From the NCBI GenBank assembly GCA_016584305.1, contig JACEEZ010011921.1, positions 40,520 through 104,519 of the forward strand: a DNA stretch of 64,000 nucleotides, written 5' to 3'. This stretch comes from Chionoecetes opilio. Taxonomy: Eukaryota > Arthropoda > Malacostraca > Decapoda > Majidae. The position numbers were made by a program, and so were the translations under genes. Position 1 is the stretch's first letter. Every line of letters starts with the position of its first letter. Of the stretch, positions 38,217-49,612 are shown in pieces. Under the pieces are notes generated by a model, which saw only the letters and a list, made by a program, of their open reading frames with translations, did not search any database and was not told the origin of the DNA.

Positions 38217-38600
38217 GGTAAATTTCCAGATGATCACCGAACTTCCTTTAGTGAACGAACCTATTTTTTTCTGGTAAGTTTTGATGTGTTTTGAATTAAT
38301 CTGCAAACCGTTTCTGTCACAAATCTTTTTGTGTGTGTGTGTGATTTGCAACACAAATGACAAAAAAACAAATTGAGCCTAACCGAACCTATGCCTAACC
38401 TAACTTTTACCTAACATACCCTATACCTAACCAAACCAATACCTAACCTATACCTAACCTAACCTATCCCTTACCTAACAAAAAAAAAAAAAAATTGCGA
38501 CAGAAACGGTTAGCATATTCATTCAAAAGACATTGAAACTCACCAGAATAAAATAGTTTCGTCCATCAAAGTGAATTCGGTGTTCATCTGGAATAATACC
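38217..38600. mobile_element. 384-bp MITE with ~100-bp TIRs and telomere-like repeat core
   Basis: Left arm starts GGTAAATTTCCAGATGATCA; the right arm inverted starts GGTATTATTCCAGATGAACA. The arms stay similar for about 100 bp, through CCGTTTCTGTC. An exact 8-bp duplication GTTCTTTA flanks it (38209-38216 and 38601-38608). An 8-bp duplication fits hAT, P or Merlin elements; the GGTA end does not decide between them. The interior is mostly degenerate CCTAA repeat. Confidence 0.9.
38377..38480 (-). repeat. Degenerate (TTAGG)n arthropod telomere-like tract
   Basis: On + it reads CCTAACCTAAC and CTATACCTAACC variants for about 100 bp, i.e. TTAGG on the minus strand with periodic changes. Confidence 0.8.
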
Positions 38601-39054
38601 GTTCTTTAAATAGTAATAAATCTTCCCTGGAGGCAGTTCTTTCAAAGAAAGTGCGATCATACCGCTTCAGTATCTGTACAGTGATGTGGTATGATATTTT
38701 TAGCCAGATCCAACATGCGAGCAGGCTGATGCAGTCTCCCAATATGCAAGTCGATGTTGCAATTAGTCTTCTCAGTGAGACAGAGAGAGGTCTCAGCAAA
38801 GATGAATGAGAGTATGAATGTAGAGGCCGTTCTACAAGAAAAAAAAATCTGAAGCCCACAGAGCGGCACCTTTCCTATGAATCATGTGATGAACCTTTGA
38901 GTGATGCCCTAAAGAAGGAGGTGGTTTTTCAATGTTGTTGTTGATGCTGAAAGCTCAGCCATTCAAGAAAGATTTTCCACATTGGAAAATATAGGAAAGA
39001 AGTTTAGAGTTGTGTCAAACGTTCAAAGTCTCTCAAATGAGGGCTGATAAAACT

Positions 39055-39329
39055 TTTGCTGTTGCCCTTGACAGATCAAAAGCTTTTGATAGAGTCTAGC
39101 ACAAATCTTTAATTTCCAAACTACACTCATTCGGTTACTATCCTTCTCTCTGTACCTTCATCTTAAGTTTCTTTTCAAACCGTTCTATTGCAGCTACTGT
39201 AGATGGACATTGTTCTTCTCCTAAATCAATCAATAATGGTGTTCCCCAGGGTTCTGTCCTATCACCCATTCTCTTTATATTATTCATTGATGATCTTCTA
39301 AGTCTAACTCAAAGTCCTATCCACTCCTT
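39055..39329 (+). pseudogene. LINE L-d, 5' segment (reverse transcriptase palm)
   Basis: Encodes an AVALDRSKAFDRV-like palm motif, then a GVPQGSVLSPIL-like motif. It stops at CCTATCCACTCCT, exactly one codon before the YADD box, where LINE L-c is inserted. The reading continues at 42672. The 5' end is fused to the hAT relic over a short AAAAC overlap. Confidence 0.85.
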
Positions 39330-42300
39330 TTTTTTTTTATATTTATTTATATTTTTTTTATTTTTACATCACAAAGGACTGGCCAAGAGCACAAAAAAAA
39401 ATGGGTAACACAAAGCCCGCTTAGTTGCCAGTCCCTATAAAGAAGACAGTAAGAGAATAATATAAAAAAGAGGGGTGAGCAAATTTAGTTCGGGAGGTGT
39501 CTTGTTACTCTTCTTTTGAAAAGATTTAAGTCATAGGAAAGTGGAAAAATTGAAACAGGAAGAGAGTTCCAGAGTTTACCAGTGAAAGGGATGAAAAAGT
39601 AAAGATACTGATTAACTCTTGCATTAGGAAGATGGACAGAATAGGGATGAGAATGAGTAGAAAGTCTTGTGCAGCGAGGCCGCGGGAGGGGGGGAGGCAT
39701 GCAATTAGCAAGTTCAGAAGAACAGTGAGCATGAAAATAACGGTAGATGAGAGCAAGAGAAGCAACATTACGTCGGTGATTTAAAGATTGAAGACAGTCA
39801 GTCAGAGGAGGGGAGTTGATGAGACGAAAAGCTTTTGACTCAACCCTGTTTAGGAGAGCTGTATGAGTGGATCCTCCCCAAACATGTGAGACATACTCCA
39901 TACATGGGCGGATAAGGCCCCTGTAGAGAGCAAGCAGCTGGGAGGGGAAAAAAAAAGGACGCAGATGCCACAGGAACCTAACTTCTTAAAAGCTGTTTTA
40001 GCAAGAGATGAGATGTGAGATTTCCAGTTCAGATTTTTAGTAAAGGATAGTCCTAGAATGTTCATTGTAGAAGACGGAGACAGTTGAGTGTCATTGAAGA
40101 AGAGGGGATAGTTATCTGGTAGGTTTTGTCGAGTAGATAGGTGAAGAAATTGGGTTTTTGAGGCATTGCACAAAACAAGGTTTGCTTTGCCCCAATCAGA
40201 AATAATAGAATGATCAGAAGTTAGACGCTCGGTGGCATCTCTCCGTGAATCACTTAGTTCCTGTTGAGTTGGACGTCTAATAAACGACGTTGAAAAATGC
40301 AGGGTAGAATCATCAGCGTAGGAGTGGATAGGGCTTTGAGTTAGACAGAAGATCATTAATGAATAATAGAAAGAGAGTGGTTGATATGACAGACCCCTGG
40401 GGAACACCGCTATTGATAGATTTAGGAGAAGAACAATGTCCGTCTACAGTAGCTGCAATAGAACGGTTTGAAAGGAAACTTAAGATGAAGTTACAGAGAG
40501 AATGATAGAAACCGAATGAGGGTAGTTTGGAAATTAAAAATTTGTGCCAGACTCTATCAAAAGCTTTTGATATGTCAAGGGCAACAGCAAAAGTTTAACC
40601 GAAACCCCTAAAGGAGGATGACCAAGATTCAGTTAGGAAAGCTAGAAGATCGCCAGTAGATCGCCCCTTGCGGAAGCCGTACTGACGATCAGATAGAAGA
40701 TTGTGAGCAGATAGATGCTTAAGAATCTTCTTATTAAGTAAAGATTCAAAAACTTTAGAAAGGCAGGAAGTCAAAGCTATAGGACGGTAGTTTGAAGGAT
40801 TAGAACGGTCACCCTTCTTAGGAACAGGTTGGATGTGAACAAACTTCCAGCAAAAAGGAAAGGTGGAAGTAGATAGACAAGGACGGAAAAGTTTGACCAG
40901 GCAGGGTGCAAGCACAGAAGCATAGTTTTTGAGAACAATAGGAGGGACTCCGTCAGGACCGTAAGCCTTCCGAGGATCTAGGCCAGAAAGGGCAAAGAAA
41001 ACATCATTACGAATGATCTTATTGACAGGCATAATATAGTCAGAGGGTGGAGGAGAAGGAGGAACAAGCCCTTCATCAACCAGAGTTGAATTTTTAGCAA
41101 AGGTTTGAGCGAAGAGTTCAGCTTATGAAATAGATGAGACAGCTGTGGAGCCATCTGGGTGAAGCATACGAGGGAAAGATGCAGATGAAAATCTGTTAGA
41201 GATGTTATTTGCTAGATGCCAGAAGTCACGAGAGGAATTTGATTCAGAAAGATTTTGACATTTTCTATGAATGAAAGAGTTTTTGGTAAGTTGAAGTAAA
41301 GATTTAGCATGATTACGGGCAGAAATATAAAGGGCATGAGTATCAGGAGATGGATGCTTACGGTACCGTTTCTGAGCCACCTCTCTATCTCGGACAGCAT
41401 GAGAACAAGCAGAGTTAAACTAAGGTTGACGGGCTTTAGGATTAGAGAAAGTGTGTGGAATGTACGCCTCCATGCCAGAGACTATGGCCTCAGTTATGCG
41501 CTCTGCACAAAGAGATGGGTCTTTGACATGGAAGCAGTAATCATTCCATGGAAAATCAGAGTAGTACTGCCTTAGGTCCTTCCCACTTAGCTGAGTTGAA
41601 GTGCCAGAAGCACCTCCGCTTAGGTGGGTCCCGAGGTGGCACCGGAGCGATAGGACAGGTTACAGAAATAAGATTGTGATCGGAGGAACCCAGCGGAGAG
41701 AATAGTTTCACAGAGTAAGCAGAAGGGTTAGTAGTTAGGAAAAGATCAAGAATGTTGGGCGTGTCTCCAAGGCGGTCAGGAGTACAGGTAGGGTGCTGCA
41801 CCAGCTGCTCTAGGTCTTGGAGGATAGAAAAGTTGTAGGCTTGTTCACCAGGTTGGTCAGTCAAAGAAGATGATAGCCAAAGCTGGTGAACATTGAAGTC
41901 CCCAAGAATGGAAATTTCAGCTAAAGGAAAATGAGATGAGATGTGCTCCACTTTTGATGTTAAATAGTCGAAGAATTTTACATAGTCAGAGGAGTTAGGT
42001 GAGAGATATTCAGCACAGATAAATTTAGTAAGAGAGTGACATTGAAGTCGAAGCCAGATGGTAGAAAATTTGGAAGATTCAAGGCCGTGGGCACGAGAGC
42101 AAGTGATGTCATTGCGCACATATACGCAACAGCCAGCTTTGGATTTAAAATGAGAATAGACAGTAAAAGGAGACAAAAAAAGGTCTGCTGTCAGTGCTCA
42201 CAGACAACTGGGTTTCGGTGAGGAAAAGAAGATGAGGTTTAGAGGAGGAGAGATGATATTCAACAGAGAGAAAGTTAGATCTAAGGCCGCGAATGTTGCA

Positions 42301-42671
42301 GAAGTTTAAGAAGAGAGGGCTAGAAGAAGTATCAAGACACCTCGAGTCGTCACCATTGAATTGGTCCGACCTGGGGATATTTATGGTCCCTTCCCCAGTA
42401 AGGGACTCCGAGGCAGGGTGTGTGAACGCCATTTTGATATTTTGAGTGAAGATAGTGTAGGGATGTAAGTGCTTGTAGTGTAATGTGAGTAGTAAGAGGG
42501 ATTGTATTTAGAGTGCAGGCTGCAGCTACTCTCTTGTGTATCTGAGACACTAAGGGATATGGAAAGAGAGGACACGGGAGATTTCAATGATAAGTCTGCA
42601 GCACCCCTTCAACTCCCGTAAGTACCTCCCCGGAGTATTTCACCATGGCGGCAGGTGTCTGACTGCCTACT
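39330..42671 (-). pseudogene. Full-length ~3.3-kb LINE L-c inserted in LINE L-d
   Basis: The minus-strand 5' end CAGTCAGACACCTGCCGCC is near 42660 and the A-rich 3' tail is at 39330-39366. The endonuclease region spans about 42432-41560, with [34 protein letters not shown] and [10 protein letters not shown]. The RT region spans about 41032-39485, with LDPRKAYGPDGVPPIVL, NPSNYRPIALTSCLS, YGFRKGRSTGDLL, YADDSTLHF and RGLIRPCMEY-type ends. Frames shift at several points, so it cannot make a full protein. It interrupts the YADD codons of L-d, with an imperfect short duplication around ACTCC, which makes it the younger insertion. No ORF1 with zinc knuckles is seen. Confidence 0.9.
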
Positions 42672-44322
42672 CCCTACGCTGATGATTCTACCCTGCATTT
42701 TTCAACATCGTTTATTAGACGTCCAACTCAACAGGAACTAAGTGATTCACGGAGAGATGCCACCGAGCGCCTAACTTCTGATCTTTCTATAATTTCTGAT
42801 TGGGGTAAAGCAAACCTTGTTTTGTTCAATGGCTCAAAAACCCTATTTATTCACCTATCTACTCGACAAAACCTACCTAGATAATTATCCCCTCAATGAC
42901 ACTCAACTATCTCCTTCTTCTACAATGAAAATTCTTGGACTATCCTATACTAAAAATCGGAACTGGAAATCTCACATCACACAGTACGGTTTCCGTAAAG
43001 GGCGATCTACTGGCGATCTTCTAGCTTTCCTAACTGAATCATGGTCATCCTCTTTTAGGGGTTTCGGTTAAACTTTTGTTGTTGCCCTTGACATTTCAAA
43101 AGCTTTTGATAGAGTCCGGCACAAATCTTTAATTTCCAAACTACCCTCATTCGGTTTCTATACTTCTCTCTGTACCTTCATCTTAAGTTTCCTTTCAAAC
43201 CGTTCTATTGCAACTACTATAGACGGACATTGTTTTTCTCCTAAATCTATCAATAGTGGTGTCCCCCAGGGTTCTGTCCTATCACCCACTAACTTTCTAT
43301 TATATATATTCATTAATGATCTTCTATTTCTAACTCAAAGCCCTATCCACTCCTACGCTGATGATTCTACCCTGCAATTTTCAACGTCTTTTATTAGACG
43401 TCCAACTCAACAGGAACTAAGTGATTCACGGAGAGATGCCACCGAGCGCCTAACTTCTAATCTTTCTATAATTTCTGATTGGGGCAAAGCAAACCTTGTT
43501 TTGTTCAATGCCTCAAAAACCCAATTTCTTCACCTATCTACTCGACAAAACCTTCCAGATAACTAGCCCCTCTTCTTCAATGACACTCAACTATCTCCTT
43601 CTTCTACAATGAACATTCTAGGACTATCCTTTACTAAAAATCTGAACTGGAAATCTCACATCTCATCTCTTGCTAAAACAGCTTCTAAGAAGTTAGGTTT
43701 CCTGTGGCGTCTGCGTCCTTTTTTTTTCCTTCCCAGTTGCTTGCTCTCTACAGGGGCCTTATCCGCCCATGTATGGAGTATGTCTCACATGTTTGGGGAG
43801 GATCCACTCATACAGCTTTCCTAAATAAGGTTGAGTCAAAAGCTTTTTGTCTCATCAACTCTCCTCCTCTGACTGACTGTCTTCAATTTTTAAATCACCG
43901 CCGCATTGCTGCTTCTCTTGCTATCTTCTACCGTTATTTTTATGCTCACTGCTCTTTTGAACTTGCTAACTGCATGCCTCCTTCCCCCCTCCAGCGGCCT
44001 CGCTGCACAAGACTTTCTACTCATTCTCATCCCTATTCTGTCTATGTTCCTAATACAAGAGTTAATCAGTATCTTTACTCTTTCATCCCTTTCACTGGTA
44101 AACTCTGGAGCTCTCTTCCTGTCTCTATTTTTCCACCTTATTACGACTTACATTTTTTCAAGAGAAGAGTGACAAGACACCTCCCGAACTCAATTGGCCC
44201 ACCCCCCATTTTTTATTCCCTTACTGTCTTCTTTATAGGGGCTAGCAACTAAGCGGGCTTTGTGTTACCTCTTTTTGTTGCGTCCTTGGCCAGTCCTTAG
44301 TGATGTTAAAAAAAAAAAAAAA
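42672..44322 (+). pseudogene. LINE L-d continuation joined to a second partial copy L-e
   Basis: 42672-42978 resumes L-d at YADD and runs to NWKSHI. From 42979 the sequence jumps back to QYGFRKGRSTGDLL and runs through palm, YADD, NLNWKSHISSLAKTA and LWSSLP to the 3' UTR, with an A-tract at 44308-44322. The ~300-residue overlap of content shows two partial copies head to tail, not one gene. Stops and frameshifts are present in both. Confidence 0.85.
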
Positions 44323-44890
44323 TTGTGGCTTTGACTGATACTTGAGTTACTGATATTCATATAAGAATATAAGAACATTAGAAAATAAGGAAGCTACTAG
44401 AGGCCGTGAGACCTACACGTGGTAGTTCCTGTTACTTCACTCTACCTACATCCACCTTTCATCCCTCTCCATGAATTTATCCAGCCTTCCTTTAAAGTTC
44501 CCTATTGACTCCGCACTGCTCACTTGACGACTGAGTCCTTTCCAATCATTTACCACCCTATTTGTGAACCAGTTTTTCTGTATTAACTTTTTAAATCTTC
44601 GCTTTTCCAGCTTGAATCCACTTTATCCACTTCAAAACCTTTCAGATCAGATGGCCCTTTACTCTACGCCTCTCGAGTGAGTGTAAATTTAATAGCTTCA
44701 ATCTCTTCTCATGACTAAAGTTACGCATCCCCTGTATTATTTTGGTCATCTTCCTCTGCATTGATTCTAACAAGGCTATATATGAAAGGGAGTTCTCAGA
44801 AATTTTTTCCAAATTGGTGGACTGCTCTTAGAATTTGCCTCACCCTTCCAGTGACCATAGCTAAAGCAGAGAGGAGCTTAAGCAAGCTCT
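44323..44890 (+). pseudogene. hAT transposase relic, C-terminal part (plus), split by a CR1-like LINE
   Basis: 44323-44357 (TTACTGATATTCATAT) and 44769-44890 flank the LINE fragment. The second part encodes FPNWWTALRICLTLPVTIA- and AERSLSKL-like sequence, the conserved hAT C-terminal dimerisation motif. It completes the relic that starts at 37252. Confidence 0.8.
44358..44768 (-). pseudogene. 3' end of a CR1-like LINE
   Basis: The minus-strand translation includes RKMTKIIQGMRN, HSLERRR, FKLEKRRFKKLIQKNWFTN, VNDWKGLSRQV and GNFKGRLDKFM, the end of a CR1-type reverse transcriptase. A 3' UTR rich in TTCTTAT repeats follows. It lies inside the hAT relic. Confidence 0.8.
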
Positions 44891-44902
44891 TCCGTAGCAG
44901 TA

Positions 44903-45180
44903 CTCCGTAGAGTAGTGGTTAGCACGCTCGGTTCACAACCGAGAAGTCCCGGGTTCGATCCGCGGGCAGAGCGGAGAAAGATGGGTGGTCTCCTTAAGAA
45001 ACCAAGCCCTGCCCACCCAGCAGTGAATGGGTACCGGTTGTTAGTCAAGGGTTTCTGACCTGCCTCCCGGGGTGGTGGCTTTGGCCAACACTAAGAGCAC
45101 TAAGGAAGTAAAAAATAAATTTAGATATGGTGACAAGTCATAAGAGGGTAGCTTAGGCCCTGTAAAATACTGCTAGATGA
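44903..45180 (+). mobile_element. tRNA-Val(CAC)-derived SINE, family C
   Basis: The head CGTAGAGTAGTGGTTAGCAC, anticodon arm CTCGGTTCACAACCGAG and box B GGGTTCGATCC follow tRNA-Val. The 3' end AGGCCCTGTAAAATACTGCT runs into (CA)n. Confidence 0.88.
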
Positions 45181-45384
<204 letters not shown>

Positions 45385-45731
45385 AAAAGGTTGGGTCAAC
45401 AGATTTGCCATGCACTGTGTGGTAGCAGAAGGACCTTTACAGGATATTTGGGGGACACAATGGACCCTCCTGGAGACTATCCTTCCCTTGTGCAGGAAAA
45501 AGTGTATATTGCCTCCACTCGGACTATTTATCATCCTACCTCACTTATTCCCCTTTCACACTGCCTCCATCACACCTTTATTAACACCTCCCATCCATAT
45601 CCCGTCATTTACACACCCTCTACAGCAGTGGTTCACAAACTTTTTGGCCTGCGACCCCTCCAAATATTTGCGAAAGGCTTGCGGCCCCCCCCCCCCCCCC
45701 ACATTACCAAAGCATTTCTGACATATTTGCA

Positions 45732-45881
<150 letters not shown>

Positions 45882-45884
45882 TAT

Positions 45885-46745
45885 ACAAGGCATTTGATAA
45901 AGTTTCTCCATCAGAGGCTACTTTGAAAATATGAAAATATAGGAGGAATCAAAGGGATGATCAAAACTTGGATGGAGTTATATGAGAGGAAGATAAATGA
46001 GAACAGTAGTAAAGGATGAAAAATCTGAATGGAGTTAAGTATTTAGTGCGGGGGGACCACAAGGATCAATGTTGGCACCAATAATGTTCATGATTTATGT
46101 CAATGACATGACTGATGAAATATAAAGTTATATTAGTATGTTTGCGGATGATGCAAAACTATTATGAGAAATAAAACGCTATAAAGATTGTGAAACACTA
46201 CAAATTGACCTGAACAAGATCTACGAATGGAGCAGAAGATGGGAAATGGAATTTAATGTGAATAAGTGTCATGTGATGGAAATTGGAAAGCATGTCAAAA
46301 AGTTGAAAATGATACAGAAAATAGCTACAAAGATGGTACCAGAGCTAGAAGAACTTTCTGACGAGGAAAGGTTGAAGGAAATAAAGATAATAAAGTCTCC
46401 AACACTTGAGAAGAGATATAGGAGACTTAATAGCAATTTGTAAACTGATAACTAAGCTGGAAAAAGCAGACAATGAGAGCTAGACTAATGACTCGGAAAC
46501 AAAACGAAGGTCGATACACAAGAGGACATTAAAAAAAATTAAAAGGGAGATGCCTGAACAACATAAATAAGTAGTACAGCTTCCCTCATAGAAATGTAGA
46601 AGTTTGAAATGGACTAAATGAGGAGGTGATATCGGCAAATAATGTGCACCAATTGAAAGAATGACTGGATAAATGTAGATACGGAGACGGGACCACACGA
46701 GTGTATAGGTCAGGCCCTGTAAAACACAACTAGGTAAATACATAC
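45885..46745 (+). pseudogene. LINE family J relic with its complete 3' tail
   Basis: Starts at the palm motif KAFDKVSP, then shows GGPQGSMLAPIMF-like and MSMFADDAKLL-like sequence, in which FADD is the catalytic box at about 46140-46155. RRWEMEFNVNKCHVMEIGK is followed directly by MIQKIATKMVPELEELSDEE. That junction skips the usual thumb region, an internal deletion. C-terminal and 3' UTR sequence ends in AGGCCCTGTAAAACACAACT AGGTAAATAC. The N-terminal half is missing and stops are present. Confidence 0.85.
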
Positions 46746-47534
46746 CCATACATATAGGTAGAGTCTTATTGCTCCGTATCATAACATTCTATGTATAGTA
46801 TATTCGGTACATTATGAATACTTAAATGATACCGTAATCAGTACAATCTATATCATATATTCTTGCTTTACAAGCATCAAAAAAATAAGTAACATAAATA
46901 AAGTTTAGACTTGTGATGTGGATTTGTAATGCATTAACAAGGGTTGGGCAGCGACGATACAAGTATACTGGAACTGTGAGCGTGGTGGTGAGGGCTTGAC
47001 AGAAAGGGAAGGCAGGACAAAGGAATACAAGATCAACTCTTTTAGTCAGATTATGTTACTGTATTTTTTTTGTTAGTAATGTATTAAGGTCTAGGAAATT
47101 ATAATCAATGTTTTGTTTTATACTGAAAATAGAGATAAATAAATAATAATAAAATTGTGAATATTGTGTTCTCTAATGCATTTTACACATTCTAGAAATC
47201 TCGCGACCCCCTAGAAGACTTTCGCGACCCCCAGTTTGAGAACCCCTGCTCTACAGCACCGTGCTATACCCCGCCTCTTTACCATATCTGCCACACTCTT
47301 CCCTTTAATCCGCTAAGTCTCTTATCTCCACTGCCTAGCATATATACAACTTTTGTTGTCTTTAATCACAAATTAATTTACCTCGTTCTTCCTTTAACAA
47401 AAAGGAAGAACGTTCCTTCCTTTCACTCGCTACGTATTTAACAAAAAAGTATGAACATCTGTGATTGTTATGCTCTCATAGCTACTTTTACCCTCCATCT
47501 TATTTTTCTTTCTTCTCTCCTGCCTCCTCCTTAA

Positions 47535-49049
47535 GGGGATCGGCCGGTCAGAAAATGACGAAAATCGGAGAAATTCACTAAATTTAAGTTATTTTTCCTC
47601 AGCTTCGTACACCCTTTAATTAAGTGTTTAAATACGACGTATTTTATCAAAATTCGCCTTAGTTTTTATTATATGGGTGTGTTATGGACCCCCCCACCCC
47701 CCCATATTTTGCATGCTATTTTTTCCCACTTTTTTTTTGCTAGTTTTTAAAAAGATAATTACTCTCTAAAGTGACACATGGCATCTGTCGTATGTATAAA
47801 TAAAAGAAAAAAAAAAGAAAAAAAATATAATTACGGGATGCCCATGGACTCCATGGAGGTTTCTAAGCAAAAACTTGGCAACAATGAGTAGCTTGGGCAT
47901 CTCTGATACCCTCTCAGTGAGATAATACCCTGCCTCATGCTGCGGCAGGGGGGGACCAGGAGCCTGAAGACTGAAGATTTTATACCAGAACATGAACATT
48001 TGTGATTGAATGTAAATAAATCTTTTATATGTGTTATAGCTCATATAAAAAAAAATGTAATGGCATTATATCACTTACTGATGCTTGTTCACATGTATTC
48101 AAAAACTTAAAAGGCCCGTATCTCTAAACTAAAGTTTTTTACATTCAAATTATGTCTCCTTCTTTAGTTTTGGGCCAATTTCAATGAAAAAATTAAACAA
48201 TATGCCCAAACTTTTTTTTTTTTTTTTTTTTTTTTTCTTTTTTTTTCTACGTTGTAGCCTATAGCGCCTGTAGGCATATGGAGAGTCTTGATGTTGGTTG
48301 AACTCGCCCAGTTGGTGGCGCAGGCTGGATTTTTATAGTGACACCTGTGGTCTCAGGTGAAGATCCCATTTTCTATGATGTTCTTGATCTTCAGTTTAGG
48401 CGCATGCAGCCCCTAGAGTCCACCGTCATACTCACAATCGGCAGACAGGTATACGCTGCATGTGGGTTGCTTCGGTCACTCGACGATGGCTTTGACAGTT
48501 GCTCCTTGGTGAGACTTGAACTCGGGACCTTCTGCTCCCCTACCAGGCTCTTGAAAGAGTTGCCCCCGGCAGTATGATACCATAAAGTTACGATTTGCTT
48601 TTGTTCATATCTGACAGAGGAAAATTTTGTCAGAATTTTTTTGTGTTTTGAGTGGTAAAAATGGGAATGAAAGTTTGAAAATTCATATCCTGCAAACCAT
48701 ACACTTTTACTCAGTTATCTCGCCGTAACTTTGATGGTCTGAACTAAGTTCGTGTACCATATTTATTTCATTGGTGTAGGTTAATTATATATTATCATAG
48801 GAGTTGATATAATCATATCATTATAATTATAAATAATCGTTGATATATCATAGGTTAATTATCATAGGAGTTGATATAATTTCAAAAACACCAAAAAATC
48901 ACAACAAAAGTATATATGAAAAATATAAAAGCCACGAATTATGTTTATTGGTCTACAATTGTTGTAAATAGTGTCTCTAACTCATGGTATACATATCATA
49001 ACCGTACCTGAATATCTCAAAAAAATCCCATAGAAAACGGCCGATCCCC
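47535..49049. mobile_element. TTAA-flanked TIR element (Kolobok/piggyBac-type target)
   Basis: GGGGATCGGCCG at the left and its inverse CGGCCGATCCCC at the right are each bordered by TTAA (47531-47534 and 49050-49053). The interior is AT-rich with no transposase and carries a SINE-B insertion. TTAA duplication is used by piggyBac and Kolobok elements; the terminal sequence does not decide which. The inverted identity beyond 12 bp is weak. Confidence 0.75.
48215..48580 (-). mobile_element. tRNA-derived SINE, family B, inside the TTAA element
   Basis: The minus-strand copy has box B-like GAGTTCAAGTCTC, the body CACCAACTGGGCGAG, the GCCTACAGGCGCTATAGGC end and a poly(A) tail (T-run at 48209-48246). 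Confidence 0.75.
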
Positions 49050-49054
49050 TTAAG

Positions 49055-49612
49055 CCCTTCGGGCCTTCACCTATCATCACATTCTATTATCTCTCCTACT
49101 TCTCATCCCTTCAAAGAGGCCTTCTCCCTCTATCCCTTCTTTCCTCTCCTCTTTCCTGCCTCTCCTCACCTGCACTCACTTTTCGTGCCCCGTACTTGGG
49201 CCAAGATGGTCTCACCATCAGGCACCCGGCCTCTTATGGCCTACTTGCCCTTTTTGAAGCGTTCACACACCGGCGAGAGAAGAGTCCGCCTTCGCCTCCA
49301 TTCACCCTAATTGGAACGAGCTGCCATTTTATTTGTTTATTTTTATTTATCTGGAAGAGTTTGCCTAGTTTAGGCTATAAAAGGATCCGTTGAAGAATAA
49401 CGTTAAAAAGGATCCGTTGAAGATTCTTGATTAGCACTTTTGCACTTAAAGGACTGATGAGTGTTGGAGTGATTGTGTGTATTTTAGCACCTAGGTGCGA
49501 GCAATGTAATGTATTTTAGCACCTAGGTGCGAGCAATGTTATTTATAGTTATCACATATCAATATTATTGTACTTACTGACCCAACTAATTATTTCATTT
49601 CTGACGCTGCAG
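49055..49612. other. Unassigned sequence with a doubled 29-bp repeat
   Basis: GTATTTTAGCACCTAGGTGC plus GAGCAATGT occurs twice (49479-49507 and 49511-49539). It contains the palindrome GCACCTAGGTGC. AAAAGGATCCGTTGAAG is also doubled near 49379-49422. Nothing coding is recognised. Confidence 0.5.

Larger units (their letters stand above)
37252..39054 (+). pseudogene. hAT transposase relic, N-terminal and middle part
   Basis: Translation starts with EISSEVELIAQFDPILKEHL and includes ATTITTSYLRHQIQNEF-like sequence. After frameshifts it shows a QSYDNGANM-type segment (about 37650-37670), a CGAHTLNLV-like region (37740-37765) and STQRW-like sequence. Past the insertions it resumes with IQHASRLMQSPNMQVDVAIS (about 38700-38760) and LSYESCDEPLSDALKK. 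This is the order of ZMYM-/TTF-type hAT transposases that cut and paste DNA by an RNase H-like domain. Numerous stops plus two insertions (37922-38109 and 38217-38600) show it is dead. Continuation is at 44323-44890. Confidence 0.85.

Noticed and set aside
44903..44975. tRNA-Val gene
   Set aside because: The fold looks tRNA-like but it is the head of a SINE with a shared body and tail, and the acceptor stem is not intact.
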